This document shows positions 29,096-38,533 of a stretch of 64,000 bases of DNA, piece after piece. Under the pieces are notes generated by a model. It saw only the letters and a list, made by a program, of their open reading frames with translations. It ran no database searches and was not told the DNA's origin. The position numbers and the translations under genes are program-made. The DNA comes from Candidatus Margulisiibacteriota bacterium (GTDB lineage Bacteria; Margulisbacteria; WOR-1; JAHJIW01), in the NCBI GenBank assembly GCA_018823125.1, contig JAHJIW010000001.1, positions 1 through 64,000 on the forward strand, written 5' to 3'. How positions within the stretch are numbered: the stretch's first letter is position 1; each line of letters begins with the position of its first letter.

Positions 29096-29123
29096 TTGAC
29101 AAATATACTCAGAGATTTATGAT
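29096..29123 (+). promoter_or_regulatory. sigma70-type promoter of the 29258 gene
   Basis: TTGACA (29096-29101), 16-bp spacer and TATGAT (29118-29123). It leaves a leader of about 128 nt that contains a GGAGGTG sequence (about 29144) followed at once by a stop; I see no known riboswitch fold. Confidence 0.7.
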
Positions 29124-29257
29124 AGTATCAGCTTGGCAGTTTACGGAGGTGAAATAAAGCATAGTGCTGCTAAGTATATTCTGGAGAGCGTATTAAGGCA
29201 ACAAGGCAACTTATTATGCTTTTTCAAGAAAATTCATTAAACTATGTAAAACAAGCT

Positions 29258-30052
29258 ATGAAAAAAATAATTGCATTAGTTATCATGATGGGTTTAATGC
29301 TGTCTTTAACATCGGCAGTTTTTGCTGATCCGCAAGATCCAACGAATCCTGCTGAAGCAAAGATGAAGATCCCAGCCGTAAAGCAATACATCGCACAAAG
29401 AGAACAACAGTTAGCACAGGAAATGAGAAAACCTCCGGCTAAACGTTCGGCAAAGCGTATTGCAAATTTAAAGCAGATCATTGCACAACAAAAGCTACGA
29501 TTAAAAAGATTAGAAAATATAGCCGCGGAAGGTGTGAAACCGCCGCCGCCGCCCCAGCCACAACCTACACCAGAAGCTGCAAAGCCCATGACGCCAAAAG
29601 AACCGGTGACTAAATTTGGCGGCAATATAAATTATATTGCAGGTGCGATGGGAATTGAAGGCGAATACGTCTTCAAAGTTCCGGCAATGAAAGATATTGT
29701 TGGTTTGGACAATTTCTGGGCAAGTCTAGGCGCTGGATATGGCCAGGGAAATAATAGCTCGGCAACCTCAACCAAAATGATCTATTTATTTGCGGATGGA
29801 GCACTGGATCTAGAAACATCATTGTTCCCGAAATCCAAAACCTATTTTGGCGGTGAGCTTAACTACGTAGTTTATCGAAGTGGTCAAGCAGCTGGCAGTT
29901 TTGCAGGAGCAGCTTTTATAGGAACTGAAGGAAAATTCTTAGATATTGGCGGAGCTCAGTATTTTGAAATAGGCTACGGAATGCTGCGTCCATACAATGG
30001 CGGATCATTTAAAGGAATCATTGCTAAACTTGGATGGCGATTGCCAATGTGA
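29258..30052 (+). CDS. secreted coiled-coil plus beta-barrel protein (paralogue of 37781-38524)
   Basis: 264 aa from ATG 29258, chosen because the signal peptide (ending AVFA) starts there; an upstream ATG at 29216 would add 14 residues. After the signal come a charged helix (about 30-90), a Pro-rich linker (VKPPPPPQPQP) and about 130 residues of beta strands with glycine-aromatic turns, probably an 8-stranded outer-membrane barrel. The helix and linker could span the periplasm or contact peptidoglycan. The same layout recurs in the 37781 protein. Confidence 0.75.
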   Translation: MKKIIALVIMMGLMLSLTSAVFADPQDPTNPAEAKMKIPAVKQYIAQREQQLAQEMRKPPAKRSAKRIANLKQIIAQQKLRLKRLENIAAEGVKPPPPPQPQPTPEAAKPMTPKEPVTKFGGNINYIAGAMGIEGEYVFKVPAMKDIVGLDNFWASLGAGYGQGNNSSATSTKMIYLFADGALDLETSLFPKSKTYFGGELNYVVYRSGQAAGSFAGAAFIGTEGKFLDIGGAQYFEIGYGMLRPYNGGSFKGIIAKLGWRLPM

Positions 30053-30084
30053 CTTAATGACATTGGTAACCATGGTTATATATA

Positions 30085-30119
30085 GAAAACCTCTCTAATT
30101 CTAGAGAGGTTTTCTTTTT
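30085..30119. terminator. rho-independent terminator between convergent genes
   Basis: Arms GAAAACCTCTCTA and TAGAGAGGTTTTC (30085-30114) with a T-rich tail on the plus strand. It ends the 29258 gene and lies just past the stop of the convergent methyltransferase gene. Confidence 0.88.
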
Positions 30120-30127
30120 GAGTAAAT

Positions 30128-31093
30128 TTATCCATTTTGCTTACGCATGATCTTATTTTTGGTGAAATAAAGGTACATTTCGGAACCGTTATCTTGGGTT
30201 TTTAGTTTTTTCCATTCTTGTTCAGCTTTGTAAATGATATATTTATCAGCATAAATAGAGATACGAGATGGAATATAAAGTAATATCTTTATTATACGAT
30301 AATTAAATTTTTCATACATTCTTATTGGTAGACGTGACGCGGAAACTATTAAAAACCTTACTAATAATAAACTGAGTTTTAATTTTGCTTTTATGTTTTT
30401 ACCTTTAAGTGGATTGAATATCTTGAAAATTAAGCCTGGATGTGATCTGGTTATCCACTCTATGGCACCATAATATTGATTGCTATAAAAAGCTTGATTT
30501 AAGGTAAAACCATATTTAGAAAATAATAAGACGCAGGATTCGGTAGTCATTCTTCGAATATGCCCCTCATCTTCAAAGAAGAATCGATTTCCCATGTTTT
30601 TATTAATGCCATCTATCCGTAGATTACACAACTGCCACTCAAAACTTCCGGTGTTTCCGCAAGGAAAAATATGTAGCATCGAGGAACTATCTTTGGTTTT
30701 TTCTGCAATCTGTTTAGCTACATTTTCTATATCAAAAACATGTTCTAATACGTGGTGTGTAATGATAAAATCAAACTTTTTATTTATTAGTGTTGCTTCA
30801 TCATTTGAAATGAATATACAATCATTAGATTTTGCTTTAGCATTATTAATTGCTGTTTCGCTTAGATCACAACCAAAAATTCTCCAATTTGGAAGAGCCT
30901 GTTTTAAGACTCTAGTAAATACGCCATTTCCACACCCAAAATCTAGTCCATCCCCTTTGTTTGGAAGATTTAAATGTTTAATAATTTCATAAACTCTATT
31001 TTTTTTGTTCTCTGGCCACTCCTCCATATAACCTTGTTCATAACGATCTTCGTAAAATATTTTTGAATCCATAATTTTATTTAGGTCTTTCAT
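30128..31093 (-). CDS. class I SAM-dependent methyltransferase
   Basis: 321-aa protein with a Rossmann methyltransferase domain at about 35-160: motif I GLDFGCGNGVFTRVL, an acidic residue after strand 2 (FGCDLSE) and FDFIITHHVLEHV. The C-terminal half (about 200-321) contains hydrophobic segments (LSLLLVRFLIV) and many basic residues. This pattern is common in methyltransferases of surface polysaccharide loci; the substrate is unknown. It is AT-rich compared with its neighbours and isolated between a terminator and a tRNA, which hints at acquisition. Confidence 0.8.
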   Translation of the reverse strand: MKDLNKIMDSKIFYEDRYEQGYMEEWPENKKNRVYEIIKHLNLPNKGDGLDFGCGNGVFTRVLKQALPNWRIFGCDLSETAINNAKAKSNDCIFISNDEATLINKKFDFIITHHVLEHVFDIENVAKQIAEKTKDSSSMLHIFPCGNTGSFEWQLCNLRIDGINKNMGNRFFFEDEGHIRRMTTESCVLLFSKYGFTLNQAFYSNQYYGAIEWITRSHPGLIFKIFNPLKGKNIKAKLKLSLLLVRFLIVSASRLPIRMYEKFNYRIIKILLYIPSRISIYADKYIIYKAEQEWKKLKTQDNGSEMYLYFTKNKIMRKQNG

Positions 31094-31126
31094 ATTGTTT
31101 TTCCCTTGATTAATTCTTCTATATGG

Positions 31127-31215
31127 CGGAGAGGGTGGGATTTGAACCCACGATACCCGTTAAGGTATGCACGCTTTCGAGGCGTGTGCCTTCAACCGGA
31201 CTCGGCCACCTCTCC
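31127..31215 (-). tRNA. tRNA-Ser (CGA)
   Basis: Class II tRNA of 89 nt with a long variable arm. Acceptor GGAGAGG pairs with CCTCTCC, anticodon loop CTCGAAA gives CGA, T-loop TTCAAAT. CCA is not encoded. Confidence 0.93.
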
Positions 31216-31224
31216 ATAGTTAGC

Positions 31225-31797
31225 TTAAGGTATCAACTTAAAACTATTGTAAAATGCTTCGAATTGGTCGTTAATGATTGCGCCATTGTGGATAAGGTAG
31301 AGCTTACCTTTATTTATTATAAAAATTTCAATTAATCTCCAATCGCTATTTGTAGAAGTGGTGGTAGTAGCTTTGGTTGCAGGTAAACCATCGATGGTTA
31401 TTGGTTCAACTTGCTGTTTTTTGTTTTTACCAAATTGGCTTCCAGAGTCTTTCATTGATTCGTTTATACTTATTTTTGAGTCATCATATACAAAAATAAA
31501 CCAGTTTCCATCATAGCCGGGTTTACCAAACTCTCCTGGTTGTCCAAAAGCTATGCGTGGCAGAAACTCTATCGGCGGCAGAACCTCCCAATTTAGAGGA
31601 TATTTTATCTCAAAACCAAGCTTTTCATTGCGGTAGGTTTGCCAATCCGTGGTTCCAACCTCGGATACGGGTGTTTCTGCAATAGGAGCTTCAGCGGATT
31701 TGCGGGTTGTTGTGAAAACTTTATAACTGGCGATCCCAAGCAGAACGATTATTATAACCATTACTACAATGCTAACTACTAATCTTTTTTTATCCAT
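31225..31797 (-). CDS. membrane-anchored hypothetical protein, PsbP-like
   Basis: 190 aa from ATG 31797, chosen for its AAGGAG SD; a longer frame runs through the tRNA and is spurious. Residues 4-25 form an N-terminal membrane anchor, followed by a Thr/Ala/Glu linker and a domain beginning [13 protein letters not shown]. That opening is typical of PsbP/MOG1-like small lipid- or membrane-anchored proteins in bacteria. It lies between two tRNA-Ser genes. Function unknown. Confidence 0.7.
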   Translation of the reverse strand: MDKKRLVVSIVVMVIIIVLLGIASYKVFTTTRKSAEAPIAETPVSEVGTTDWQTYRNEKLGFEIKYPLNWEVLPPIEFLPRIAFGQPGEFGKPGYDGNWFIFVYDDSKISINESMKDSGSQFGKNKKQQVEPITIDGLPATKATTTTSTNSDWRLIEIFIINKGKLYLIHNGAIINDQFEAFYNSFKLIP

Positions 31798-31815
31798 ATT
31801 ACATCTCCTTATTGG

Positions 31816-31902
31816 CGGAGAGGGAGGGATTCGAACCCTCGATACGGTTTCCCGTATACACGCTTTCCAAGCGGGCGCCTTCGGCCACTCGGCCACCTCT
31901 CC
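31816..31902 (-). tRNA. tRNA-Ser (GGA)
   Basis: Class II tRNA of 87 nt. Acceptor GGAGAGG pairs with CCTCTCC, anticodon loop CTTGGAAAG gives GGA, and a long variable arm is visible. CCA is not encoded. Confidence 0.93.
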
Positions 31903-31905
31903 AGA

Positions 31906-32370
31906 TTATTTCTTCTTTTTCCTTAAATTTTTAAAGAACTTTTTGAGTATTATAGCACAATCGTCTTTTAGGATGCCGGCGGTAACTTTGAGCTTTTGAT
32001 TTATTGGATTGATGCTTTTTAGTTTAACTTTTGATTTATGGGCTCCGGCTTTAGGGTCATTAGCTCCGTACACTAATTGTTTTACACGGGCCTGCAGCAG
32101 GGCAGACATACACATTACACAAGGCTCTAGGGTGACGTAAAGGGTTACATTTTCGAGGCGCCAGCTTTTTACTTTTTTTGCAGCGCGCTGTAGACAAAGA
32201 ATCTCAGCATGCGCTACCGGGTTATTATTGCTTTCCCGTAAATTATGGGCGCGAGCGATGATTTTTCCGTCTAAAACGGCTACCGCACCCACCGGAACTT
32301 CATCCAATTTGTACGCTTTTTTCGCCTCAGAAAGAGCGGATTGCATGTATTTTTCAGCCGTTTTTCGCAT
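31906..32370 (-). CDS. tadA: tRNA-specific adenosine deaminase
   Basis: Deaminates A34 to inosine in tRNA-Arg(ACG), whose gene is also in this window (48252-48324). It is 154 aa. The zinc site is complete: HAEILCL (His and catalytic Glu) and PCVMCMSAL (two Cys). A TAGAAT box (32377-32382) lies 6 nt before the ATG without an SD, so translation is probably leaderless. It diverges from the phosphohexomutase gene over 40 bp. Confidence 0.95.
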   Translation of the reverse strand: MRKTAEKYMQSALSEAKKAYKLDEVPVGAVAVLDGKIIARAHNLRESNNNPVAHAEILCLQRAAKKVKSWRLENVTLYVTLEPCVMCMSALLQARVKQLVYGANDPKAGAHKSKVKLKSINPINQKLKVTAGILKDDCAIILKKFFKNLRKKKK

Positions 32371-32376
32371 ACTAGA

Positions 32377-32400
32377 ATTCTAATTTAATTATGATATACT
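32377..32400. promoter_or_regulatory. divergent -10 boxes for tadA and the phosphohexomutase
   Basis: TAGAAT on the minus strand (32377-32382), 6 nt before tadA, and TATACT on the plus strand (32395-32400), 10 nt before ATG 32411. Neither gene has an SD, and -35 elements are weak on both sides. Confidence 0.5.
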
Positions 32401-32410
32401 ATCAACCATT

Positions 32411-33814
32411 ATGATTAAGTTTGGAACCGACGGCTGGCGAGCAATTATATCCGATGAATTTACCTTTGATAATGTAGCCAAAGTTGCGCAGGCGATTGCA
32501 ACCTACCTCAAAAGCGATCTAAAAACTAATAAACCGGTAATTATTGGATACGATGCGCGGTTTTTAGCGGATGCTTTTGCGATTTTGTGTGCCAAAGTCC
32601 TCAAAGCCAACGGGATTAACTGTTTGGTAACCGAAAGTGATACTCCGACACCGGTCGTGGCTTTTGAAGTGAAGGATAAAAAAGCGGCCGGGGCCATCAT
32701 GTTAACCGCTTCGCATAACCCGCCTGAATATTGCGGGATAAAATTTATTGCAGATTATGGCGGGCCGGTTTTTGAAGACGTTACCAAAAAGATTGAAAAA
32801 TATATTGCAGAACAGGATGATAAAAAAATTGCGGTAGTAAAAAAATCGACGGGTGAGGTTGAGCGTTTCAATCCTAAACAAAGATATTTAAAATACATTG
32901 AACAATTTATCGATGTGGATTTAATTAAAAAAGCTGGGTTAAAAGTGGTTTACGATCCCATGTTTGGATCGGGGCGGGGATATTTAGATGAACTTTTGGA
33001 TGCCATTGGAGTTAATGTTACTGCCATTAACAATTACCGCGACGTGTTGTTTGGGGGGAGTAATCCGGAGCCGGACGGCAAACGCCTTAAAGATTTAGCG
33101 GTTGAAGTAGTAAAACACAACGCCAATCTGGGGTTAGCTAATGACGGCGACGCCGATCGCTTTGGGGTGGTGGATGAACAGGGCGAGTTTTTAAATGCTA
33201 ATCAGGTAGTATCTTTAGTTGCTTATTATTTATTAAAAGAAAGAAGGATGAAGGGAACGCTAGTGCGTTCCGTAGCTACCACCCACATGCTGGATGCCAT
33301 TGCCGGTAAGTTTAAGACTAAATGCATCGAAACTCCGGTAGGTTTTAAGTACATTGCCAAAGAAATGTTAAAAGGCAAAGTGTTGATTGGAGGGGAGGAA
33401 AGCGGAGGGTTATCCATTTTAGGGCACATTCCCGAAAAAGACGGTATTTTGGCCGGTCTTTTGATGGTGGAGATGGTGGCTAAATTAAAAATGCCTTTAT
33501 CCGAAATTTATCAGAAGATGGTCGAAGAAATTGGTCCATTTTATCAAGATAAAATTAATCTGCATGTCGATGATTCCAAAAAGAATAAAATCGTCAATGC
33601 GTTAAAAGAAAGTCCCCCTAAAGAAGTATGCGGCCAAAATGTGGAAAAAGTTAATACGCTTGACGGAGTAAAAGTTATTTTAAAAGACGGCAGCTGGTTT
33701 TTAATTCGTCCCTCCGGGACCGAACCCCTGATGCGTGTCTATCTTGAAGCTGAAAGTCCGAAAGTTATTGCCCAGCTCAAAGGTTTCGTCGAAAACATTA
33801 TCAAAGCCGCTTAA
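32411..33814 (+). CDS. phosphoglucomutase/phosphomannomutase family protein
   Basis: Alpha-D-phosphohexomutase of 467 aa that moves phosphate between C6 and C1 of a hexose or hexosamine. Four signatures are seen: TASHNPPEYCGIKF (phospho-Ser), NDGDADRFGVVD (metal site), GGEESGG (sugar loop) and RPSGTEPLMRVY (phosphate loop). Sequence alone does not separate GlmM from phosphoglucomutase/phosphomannomutase activity. No glmS is nearby. The start lies 10 nt after a TATACT box with no SD. Confidence 0.93.
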   Translation: MIKFGTDGWRAIISDEFTFDNVAKVAQAIATYLKSDLKTNKPVIIGYDARFLADAFAILCAKVLKANGINCLVTESDTPTPVVAFEVKDKKAAGAIMLTASHNPPEYCGIKFIADYGGPVFEDVTKKIEKYIAEQDDKKIAVVKKSTGEVERFNPKQRYLKYIEQFIDVDLIKKAGLKVVYDPMFGSGRGYLDELLDAIGVNVTAINNYRDVLFGGSNPEPDGKRLKDLAVEVVKHNANLGLANDGDADRFGVVDEQGEFLNANQVVSLVAYYLLKERRMKGTLVRSVATTHMLDAIAGKFKTKCIETPVGFKYIAKEMLKGKVLIGGEESGGLSILGHIPEKDGILAGLLMVEMVAKLKMPLSEIYQKMVEEIGPFYQDKINLHVDDSKKNKIVNALKESPPKEVCGQNVEKVNTLDGVKVILKDGSWFLIRPSGTEPLMRVYLEAESPKVIAQLKGFVENIIKAA

Positions 33815-33859
33815 ATTTGGTATAATTTGACTATATTTGGATAAGGAGATAATACAACC

Positions 33860-34390
33860 ATGACCAGAGAAAAAGTTATTATGAATGATGTTGAAATGAA
33901 TCGCGCTTTGGTAAGGATTGCCCATCAGATTGTTGAAGCTAATAAGGGAGCCGAAAACATTGTTTTGATCGGGATTATTAATCGGGGCGGGGCACTGGCC
34001 AAAAGATTAGCTAAAATTATCAGCCAGCAGGAAGGATTAGAAATCCCAGTCGGGGCCATTGATGTTTCTATGTACCGGGACGATTTATCTAAAAAAGGGC
34101 AGTATATCGAAATTCGAAAACCCGAGATGCCTTTCACCGTGAAAGATAAGGTGGTCGTGTTAGTAGATGATGTGGTTTATGCCGGTCGTACCACGCGGGC
34201 GGCACTGGATGGCTTAAAAGACTATGGTCGCGCCGCTAAGATTCAATTAGCCGCTTTAATTGACCGTGGCAACCGCGAACTTCCGATTGAACCCAATTTT
34301 ACGGGTAAAAAAATTCCTACCGCAAAAACCGAAGAAGTTAAGGTAGAATTATTAGAAGTCGATGGGGTTGACCGGGTAATTTTAAAGTAA
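33860..34390 (+). CDS. pyrR: PyrR: pyrimidine operon regulator / uracil phosphoribosyltransferase
   Basis: 176-aa PRTase-fold protein. The PRPP-binding loop VLVDDVVYAGRTTRAALDGL is intact, and IGIINRGGALAKRLA matches the family N-terminus. PyrR binds UMP and pyrimidine-operon leader RNA. No pyr biosynthesis gene adjoins it; pyrG lies 14 kb away. SD AAGGAG. TATAAT is visible about 33 bp upstream of the ATG. No PyrR-type attenuator is seen in the short leader. Confidence 0.93.
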   Translation: MTREKVIMNDVEMNRALVRIAHQIVEANKGAENIVLIGIINRGGALAKRLAKIISQQEGLEIPVGAIDVSMYRDDLSKKGQYIEIRKPEMPFTVKDKVVVLVDDVVYAGRTTRAALDGLKDYGRAAKIQLAALIDRGNRELPIEPNFTGKKIPTAKTEEVKVELLEVDGVDRVILK

Positions 34391-34408
34391 ACCTTTTGAA
34401 ACGTGGAG

Positions 34409-36544
34409 TTACAGCTTGACCCGACTGACCCCTTGTTCGTCCTCAAATACTTCAATTAGATTTTCAACCTGGTCTTTAATGTCCTCAATGTGTGTAATCA
34501 GGATGATTTGTTGATATTGTTTAGAGAGGGTAGTTAAGGCCTGCATAATGGCATTTTTACGGATTGGATCCTGGCTACCGAAGATCTCATCGAGGATGAT
34601 AAACCCGCCTTCGGAGCCGGCCGCTTTTGAAATTAGCTGTGAAATCGCCAGTCTTAAGCATAAATTAGCTAAATCGGCTTCGCCGCCGGAGAAACGGGAT
34701 AGGGAATACTTGTTGCCGCCTTCGTATATAAACATTTCATAGTTTTCGTCGAGTTCGACGTCGCTGTATTTATTATCGGTCAGTACCGAGAAAAGTTTAC
34801 CAGCCACCTGGCTTAGTTCGGGGCGTATCCGGGAAATCAAATGGGTGCGGTATTGGATCATAATATTGGAAAGTTTACTGATTTGTTCTTGTTGCTTGAT
34901 GATCGTATCGATATTTTTGCGGGTAGCTTGCAGTTCTTTAATTTCGGCCTCAATTTGTTCTAGTTCTTTATTGGATGCTACGCTAGTTAAATTAATTTTA
35001 TTTCTTTCGGCGTATTTTTCATCCAGGATTTCTTTGGTTTGATCATATTCGCTGGTAATTTTTTCGTGTTGTTTTTCATCAAAAGCTAAGGCCTTAATTT
35101 CCTGGGTAACGGCTTTATATTTGGTATCCAGTTCTTTTATTTTTTGTTTGATTTCTTTGAGCGCGGCTTGAATTTTAGGTTGTTTTACCGCGATAGATTT
35201 TATGGTTAGATATTCATCTTTGGCCTTTTCTGCGATCTCGAGCTGTTTGAGGATATCCTGGTAGAGTTTGGGATCGTATTTTAAGGCTGTTTTTGTGGCT
35301 TTTTTATTATCGATTGAATCCAGTAGATTTTGTTTATCTTTTCTTTGCTGATCCACGGTTTCTTTCTTTTGCTTCAGTGTTTCGCCTTCGGTTTTAATTG
35401 CTTTTTGTTCGGTTTCGAGATGTTTAAGAATTTCATCAAAGTCTTTGCCGAGGGGACGCTGACAGGTGGGACAGACGGACTTAGGTCCCTGTTTTTTGAT
35501 AGTTTTTTTGCTTTCTTCCAGCTCTTTAAATTTTTCGCGCAGTAGCTTGAGCTTAGCCTCATACTCGGCGGCTTCGTGTGCCAGTTGATTTAGATCTTTG
35601 TTAAGTTTGTCTTTATCACTTTCCCGCAGCTTTTCTAATTCTTCCTTCTTTGTTTTTAACTCTTCATAGTTTTTAGCTTCTTTTTCTTTAATTTTTAGTT
35701 CTTTGGTATTTTCTAATATAGTTTCCATCTCTTCGGTTAATTCCTGCTCTCGGGTAGATAAACTATTAATTTTTACCTGGATTTTTTCTTTTTCTTTGTC
35801 TAATTGGCTGGATTTTTCAAATTTTTTGCGTTCATCAATGAAGCGGGCGGAAAAATCTTTAAGTTTTTGTTCAATCTTTTTAATTTCTTTTTCTTCGGAA
35901 GTCATTTCTTTTTCGGCAGTTTTAACTTCCTGAGCTTTGGCGATCCGTCGGGCTTCGAGCATGTTTTCGTCTTTCAGCCCTTTTTTGAGGATTTCAGTTT
36001 CGGTTTTCTTTTCGCGGGCGTCTTTTCTGATTTCATCAATCGCTTTATCGATGGCATCAATCCGGAGCATCCGGATGATGACGTCTTTGCGCTGATTAGG
36101 AGAGAGTTCGGTTAAAGCATTGAGTTCTTTTTGTTTGGCAAAAAAGCTGGTATAGAACGATTTATAATCCATGCCTAAAATATGATTAATTTCTTTTTCG
36201 GTTCCCTTGATGGAGTCGGCAATGATTTTTCCTCCGGAAATTATGGAAGCAATGCTAGCTTGCCGGGCCCCTTTAAATCCGCGGGTGATTTGATATTGAT
36301 TGCCGGCCAGCTCAAGGGTGAGGGTGACCATTACATCGGCGGCGGGACTGGCGGTGGAGCGCTTAATCCCTTCTTTGCCGTTGCGGGAGATAATGTTGCC
36401 GTATAAGGCCCAGGCTACCGCTTCGATCAAAGATGATTTTCCGGCGCCGTTTAATCCGGTGATGCCGGTAACCCCATCCGCAAATTCTACTTCGGCATCC
36501 TTAAATTGACGGTAATTTTTTAGTTTTAGTGATAATAGTCTCAT
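34409..36544 (-). CDS. sbcC: exonuclease SbcC / Rad50-type ATPase
   Basis: SMC-like ATPase subunit of the SbcCD nuclease, 711 aa. The N-terminal Walker A GLNGAGKSSLIEA (about 30-42) and C-terminal ABC signature SRFSGGEADL and Walker B FIILDEIFGSQD flank about 450 residues of coiled coil broken by a zinc hook CPTCQRPLG near 360. It is well short of E. coli SbcC (1048 aa) and closer to archaeal Rad50. It overlaps sbcD by 4 bp. Confidence 0.94.
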   Translation of the reverse strand: MRLLSLKLKNYRQFKDAEVEFADGVTGITGLNGAGKSSLIEAVAWALYGNIISRNGKEGIKRSTASPAADVMVTLTLELAGNQYQITRGFKGARQASIASIISGGKIIADSIKGTEKEINHILGMDYKSFYTSFFAKQKELNALTELSPNQRKDVIIRMLRIDAIDKAIDEIRKDAREKKTETEILKKGLKDENMLEARRIAKAQEVKTAEKEMTSEEKEIKKIEQKLKDFSARFIDERKKFEKSSQLDKEKEKIQVKINSLSTREQELTEEMETILENTKELKIKEKEAKNYEELKTKKEELEKLRESDKDKLNKDLNQLAHEAAEYEAKLKLLREKFKELEESKKTIKKQGPKSVCPTCQRPLGKDFDEILKHLETEQKAIKTEGETLKQKKETVDQQRKDKQNLLDSIDNKKATKTALKYDPKLYQDILKQLEIAEKAKDEYLTIKSIAVKQPKIQAALKEIKQKIKELDTKYKAVTQEIKALAFDEKQHEKITSEYDQTKEILDEKYAERNKINLTSVASNKELEQIEAEIKELQATRKNIDTIIKQQEQISKLSNIMIQYRTHLISRIRPELSQVAGKLFSVLTDNKYSDVELDENYEMFIYEGGNKYSLSRFSGGEADLANLCLRLAISQLISKAAGSEGGFIILDEIFGSQDPIRKNAIMQALTTLSKQYQQIILITHIEDIKDQVENLIEVFEDEQGVSRVKL

Positions 36545-37689
36545 AGCGGTTTTTCCGTTTCTTCCAGTGCTTTACCTAAATAGTGCAATCCCTGTTCTTT
36601 AAAAATGCTTTTTTCTTCTTTAGAAAGAGCAGGGGAGGTTTCGATAAAATAAATATATTCTTCGTTTAAACCCCCGATGTTGGTTTTTAGAATTTCAATT
36701 TCCCCTGCTTCAGTAATTTTTTCAAAAATGGGCTCAAAATGGAGCGCGGCTTTGGCGGATTCTCTGATTTTTTTAACGTCCAAAACCGAAAGTACGGCGG
36801 GGCTGATATTTTTAATTTTCATCCGCATGATTTTATCTTTAGGGTTACTTTGCTGAATGTGATTTTCGATTTCTCCGGTCAAAGCGTTGACATCTTTGCC
36901 TTTGGCATTAACCGACGGAATTTCAGCCATGGTGCGTATTTTTAATTCATGGAATTTAGTTTTTAGCTCAGTTTCCAGGGTTACTTCAATAAATCCTTTT
37001 TTAATCCCGGCCTCATTGAAGCTCATGCGCTCAGTCGATCCCGAAAAGAAAGCGCGCTCGGTAATTTTAGTGAAATTATGAAAGTGTCCTAAAGCAATGT
37101 AGTCGAAAGGCATTTTTCTTAATTCTTCATAATCGATGAGGAGCTCGTTAAAGTCGCCGTGGGCGAATTCTTTCATGCCTTTTACTCCGCAATGCGCCAG
37201 GACAATATTTTTAGTGTTGGGGACTGGTTTTAATTTTTTAAGTTCATTATCAAATTCCTCACCGTTGCGGCACTGCGGGATAGCGTGGATGGTTGCATCG
37301 CCGATCGTTAGTGTTTGATATTGCATGTTATAAACGATACGGAGCAGTTCCGGATCAACCGGCAAAGCCTCAATGATTTTAAAGACGTTTCCTATGTATC
37401 TTTGCTTGGGGGTTTCGTGGTTGCCGGAGATGATAACGGTGGGGATTTTTGCGTTTACTAACCGCAGCAATTGTTCAATTGCAAAGTGGATAATGCGGTT
37501 GGTAGGGCGCACGATATCAAAAAGATCGCCGCCGTGCAGCACAAAATCGGGTTTTAACTCAATGATTTTATCAACTGCCTGGCGGAAAGCTTCCAAGGCA
37601 TCTTCTTCCCGTTGATTGTAGCCATTTTCGGATAGTTTGCGATAAGCCGCATAGCCTAAATGGGTATCTGAAATGTGAACGAATTTCAT
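36541..37689 (-). CDS. sbcD: exonuclease SbcD / Mre11-type nuclease
   Basis: Metallophosphoesterase subunit of SbcCD, 382 aa, which opens DNA hairpins and blocked ends. Phosphoesterase motifs are intact: FVHISDTHLGY, HGGDLFD, SGNHETP, LAHCG and ALGHFHNF. TATAAT (37696-37701) lies exactly 6 nt before the ATG with no SD, implying a leaderless message for the sbcDC operon. SbcCD cleaves palindromes, which is relevant to the long inverted repeats in this window. Confidence 0.95.
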   Translation of the reverse strand: MKFVHISDTHLGYAAYRKLSENGYNQREEDALEAFRQAVDKIIELKPDFVLHGGDLFDIVRPTNRIIHFAIEQLLRLVNAKIPTVIISGNHETPKQRYIGNVFKIIEALPVDPELLRIVYNMQYQTLTIGDATIHAIPQCRNGEEFDNELKKLKPVPNTKNIVLAHCGVKGMKEFAHGDFNELLIDYEELRKMPFDYIALGHFHNFTKITERAFFSGSTERMSFNEAGIKKGFIEVTLETELKTKFHELKIRTMAEIPSVNAKGKDVNALTGEIENHIQQSNPKDKIMRMKIKNISPAVLSVLDVKKIRESAKAALHFEPIFEKITEAGEIEILKTNIGGLNEEYIYFIETSPALSKEEKSIFKEQGLHYLGKALEETEKPL

Positions 37690-37695
37690 GAGATA

Positions 37696-37701
37696 ATTAT
37701 A
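37696..37701 (-). promoter_or_regulatory. -10 box for leaderless sbcD
   Basis: TATAAT on the minus strand followed by 6 nt and the ATG, the same geometry as rarA and tadA. Confidence 0.55.
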
Positions 37702-37716
37702 AACTTTGTAGTAAGA

Positions 37717-37745
37717 TTGACAAGGCTTCTTTTATTAACTAGAAT
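37717..37745 (+). promoter_or_regulatory. sigma70-type promoter of the 37781 gene
   Basis: TTGACA (37717-37722), 17-bp spacer, TAGAAT (37740-37745). It is the closest match to consensus in the window, followed by an SD GGAGG at about 37769. Confidence 0.8.
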
Positions 37746-37780
37746 TTGAATAACTTGATTTAATTTATGGAGGCGTCAAG

Positions 37781-38524
37781 ATGAAAAAATTACTAGCTCT
37801 TATAGTATTAGTTTCAATTTTTCTTTCTTTAACATCAGCAGCGTTTGCGGCACGGACTAAGGAGCAGGAACTGGACGCCGTCCGAAACTACACCCGCCAG
37901 CTCGAACTAAAATTAGCTAAGGCTAATGACGTAAATAAAAGACGCCAGCTTGAATCACTGATCCAAAAACAGCGCATCCGCGAAGCAAAATTAATTCGCG
38001 AAATCGAAGGCCCCGGCCCGGAACCCGTGGTTCAGCCGGTTACACCGGTAAAAGAGCCCAAGCTTATTGTAATAACTCCGGAAGAAAAGAGACCAACTTT
38101 AGAAATGGGATTAGGAGTGGGTTTAGTTGCCGGGATGACGGGAGCGATTGGAAATATTAGATTTAATGATCCGATGGATATTAAACGCGGAACGTTAAAG
38201 GTTGGGTTGGGTTACGCACAAGGTGCAGACACTGCCGGCCTTACCAGAAAACATGTAATCCTATTTGTAGATTGGATCTATCGTTTAGTTCCGTTTGGTA
38301 ATCGTGGAATCTGGTCTTATCTGGGCGGAGGATTTAACTACGATGCTTATACTACCGGTCAGGTTTCGGGATCCGCAGGTGGTCAGGCTTATTATGGAAT
38401 TGAAGGTCGCGCCGGCGCCGGAAGCTATTACGCCGAAGCGGGCTACGGATTAGTTAGAACCGGATTTAGCCCTAATTATTCGGGAGTAACGCTGCTGGTA
38501 GGTTATCGCATCGGAGTTAGATAA
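37781..38524 (+). CDS. secreted coiled-coil plus beta-barrel protein (paralogue of 29258-30052)
   Basis: 247-aa exported protein. The signal peptide ends AAFA at 23, with the same LSLTSA core as the 29258 protein. A charged helix (about 27-75) and a short Pro-rich linker (PGPEPVVQPVTPVKEP) lead to about 140 residues of glycine- and tyrosine-rich beta strands ending in YRIGVR, likely an 8-stranded outer-membrane barrel. The strong promoter suggests high expression. The family is not recognised; helix plus barrel suggests OM-to-wall contact. Confidence 0.78.
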   Translation: MKKLLALIVLVSIFLSLTSAAFAARTKEQELDAVRNYTRQLELKLAKANDVNKRRQLESLIQKQRIREAKLIREIEGPGPEPVVQPVTPVKEPKLIVITPEEKRPTLEMGLGVGLVAGMTGAIGNIRFNDPMDIKRGTLKVGLGYAQGADTAGLTRKHVILFVDWIYRLVPFGNRGIWSYLGGGFNYDAYTTGQVSGSAGGQAYYGIEGRAGAGSYYAEAGYGLVRTGFSPNYSGVTLLVGYRIGVR

Positions 38525-38533
38525 CTAATAACC

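Noticed and set aside
29124-29257. Riboswitch in the long leader of the 29258 gene
   Set aside because: No conserved aptamer core or terminator/antiterminator pair is visible.
31798-31896. N-terminal extension of the 31225 gene through tRNA-Ser
   Set aside because: The frame there is the tRNA sequence; an SD and a membrane anchor mark ATG 31797.
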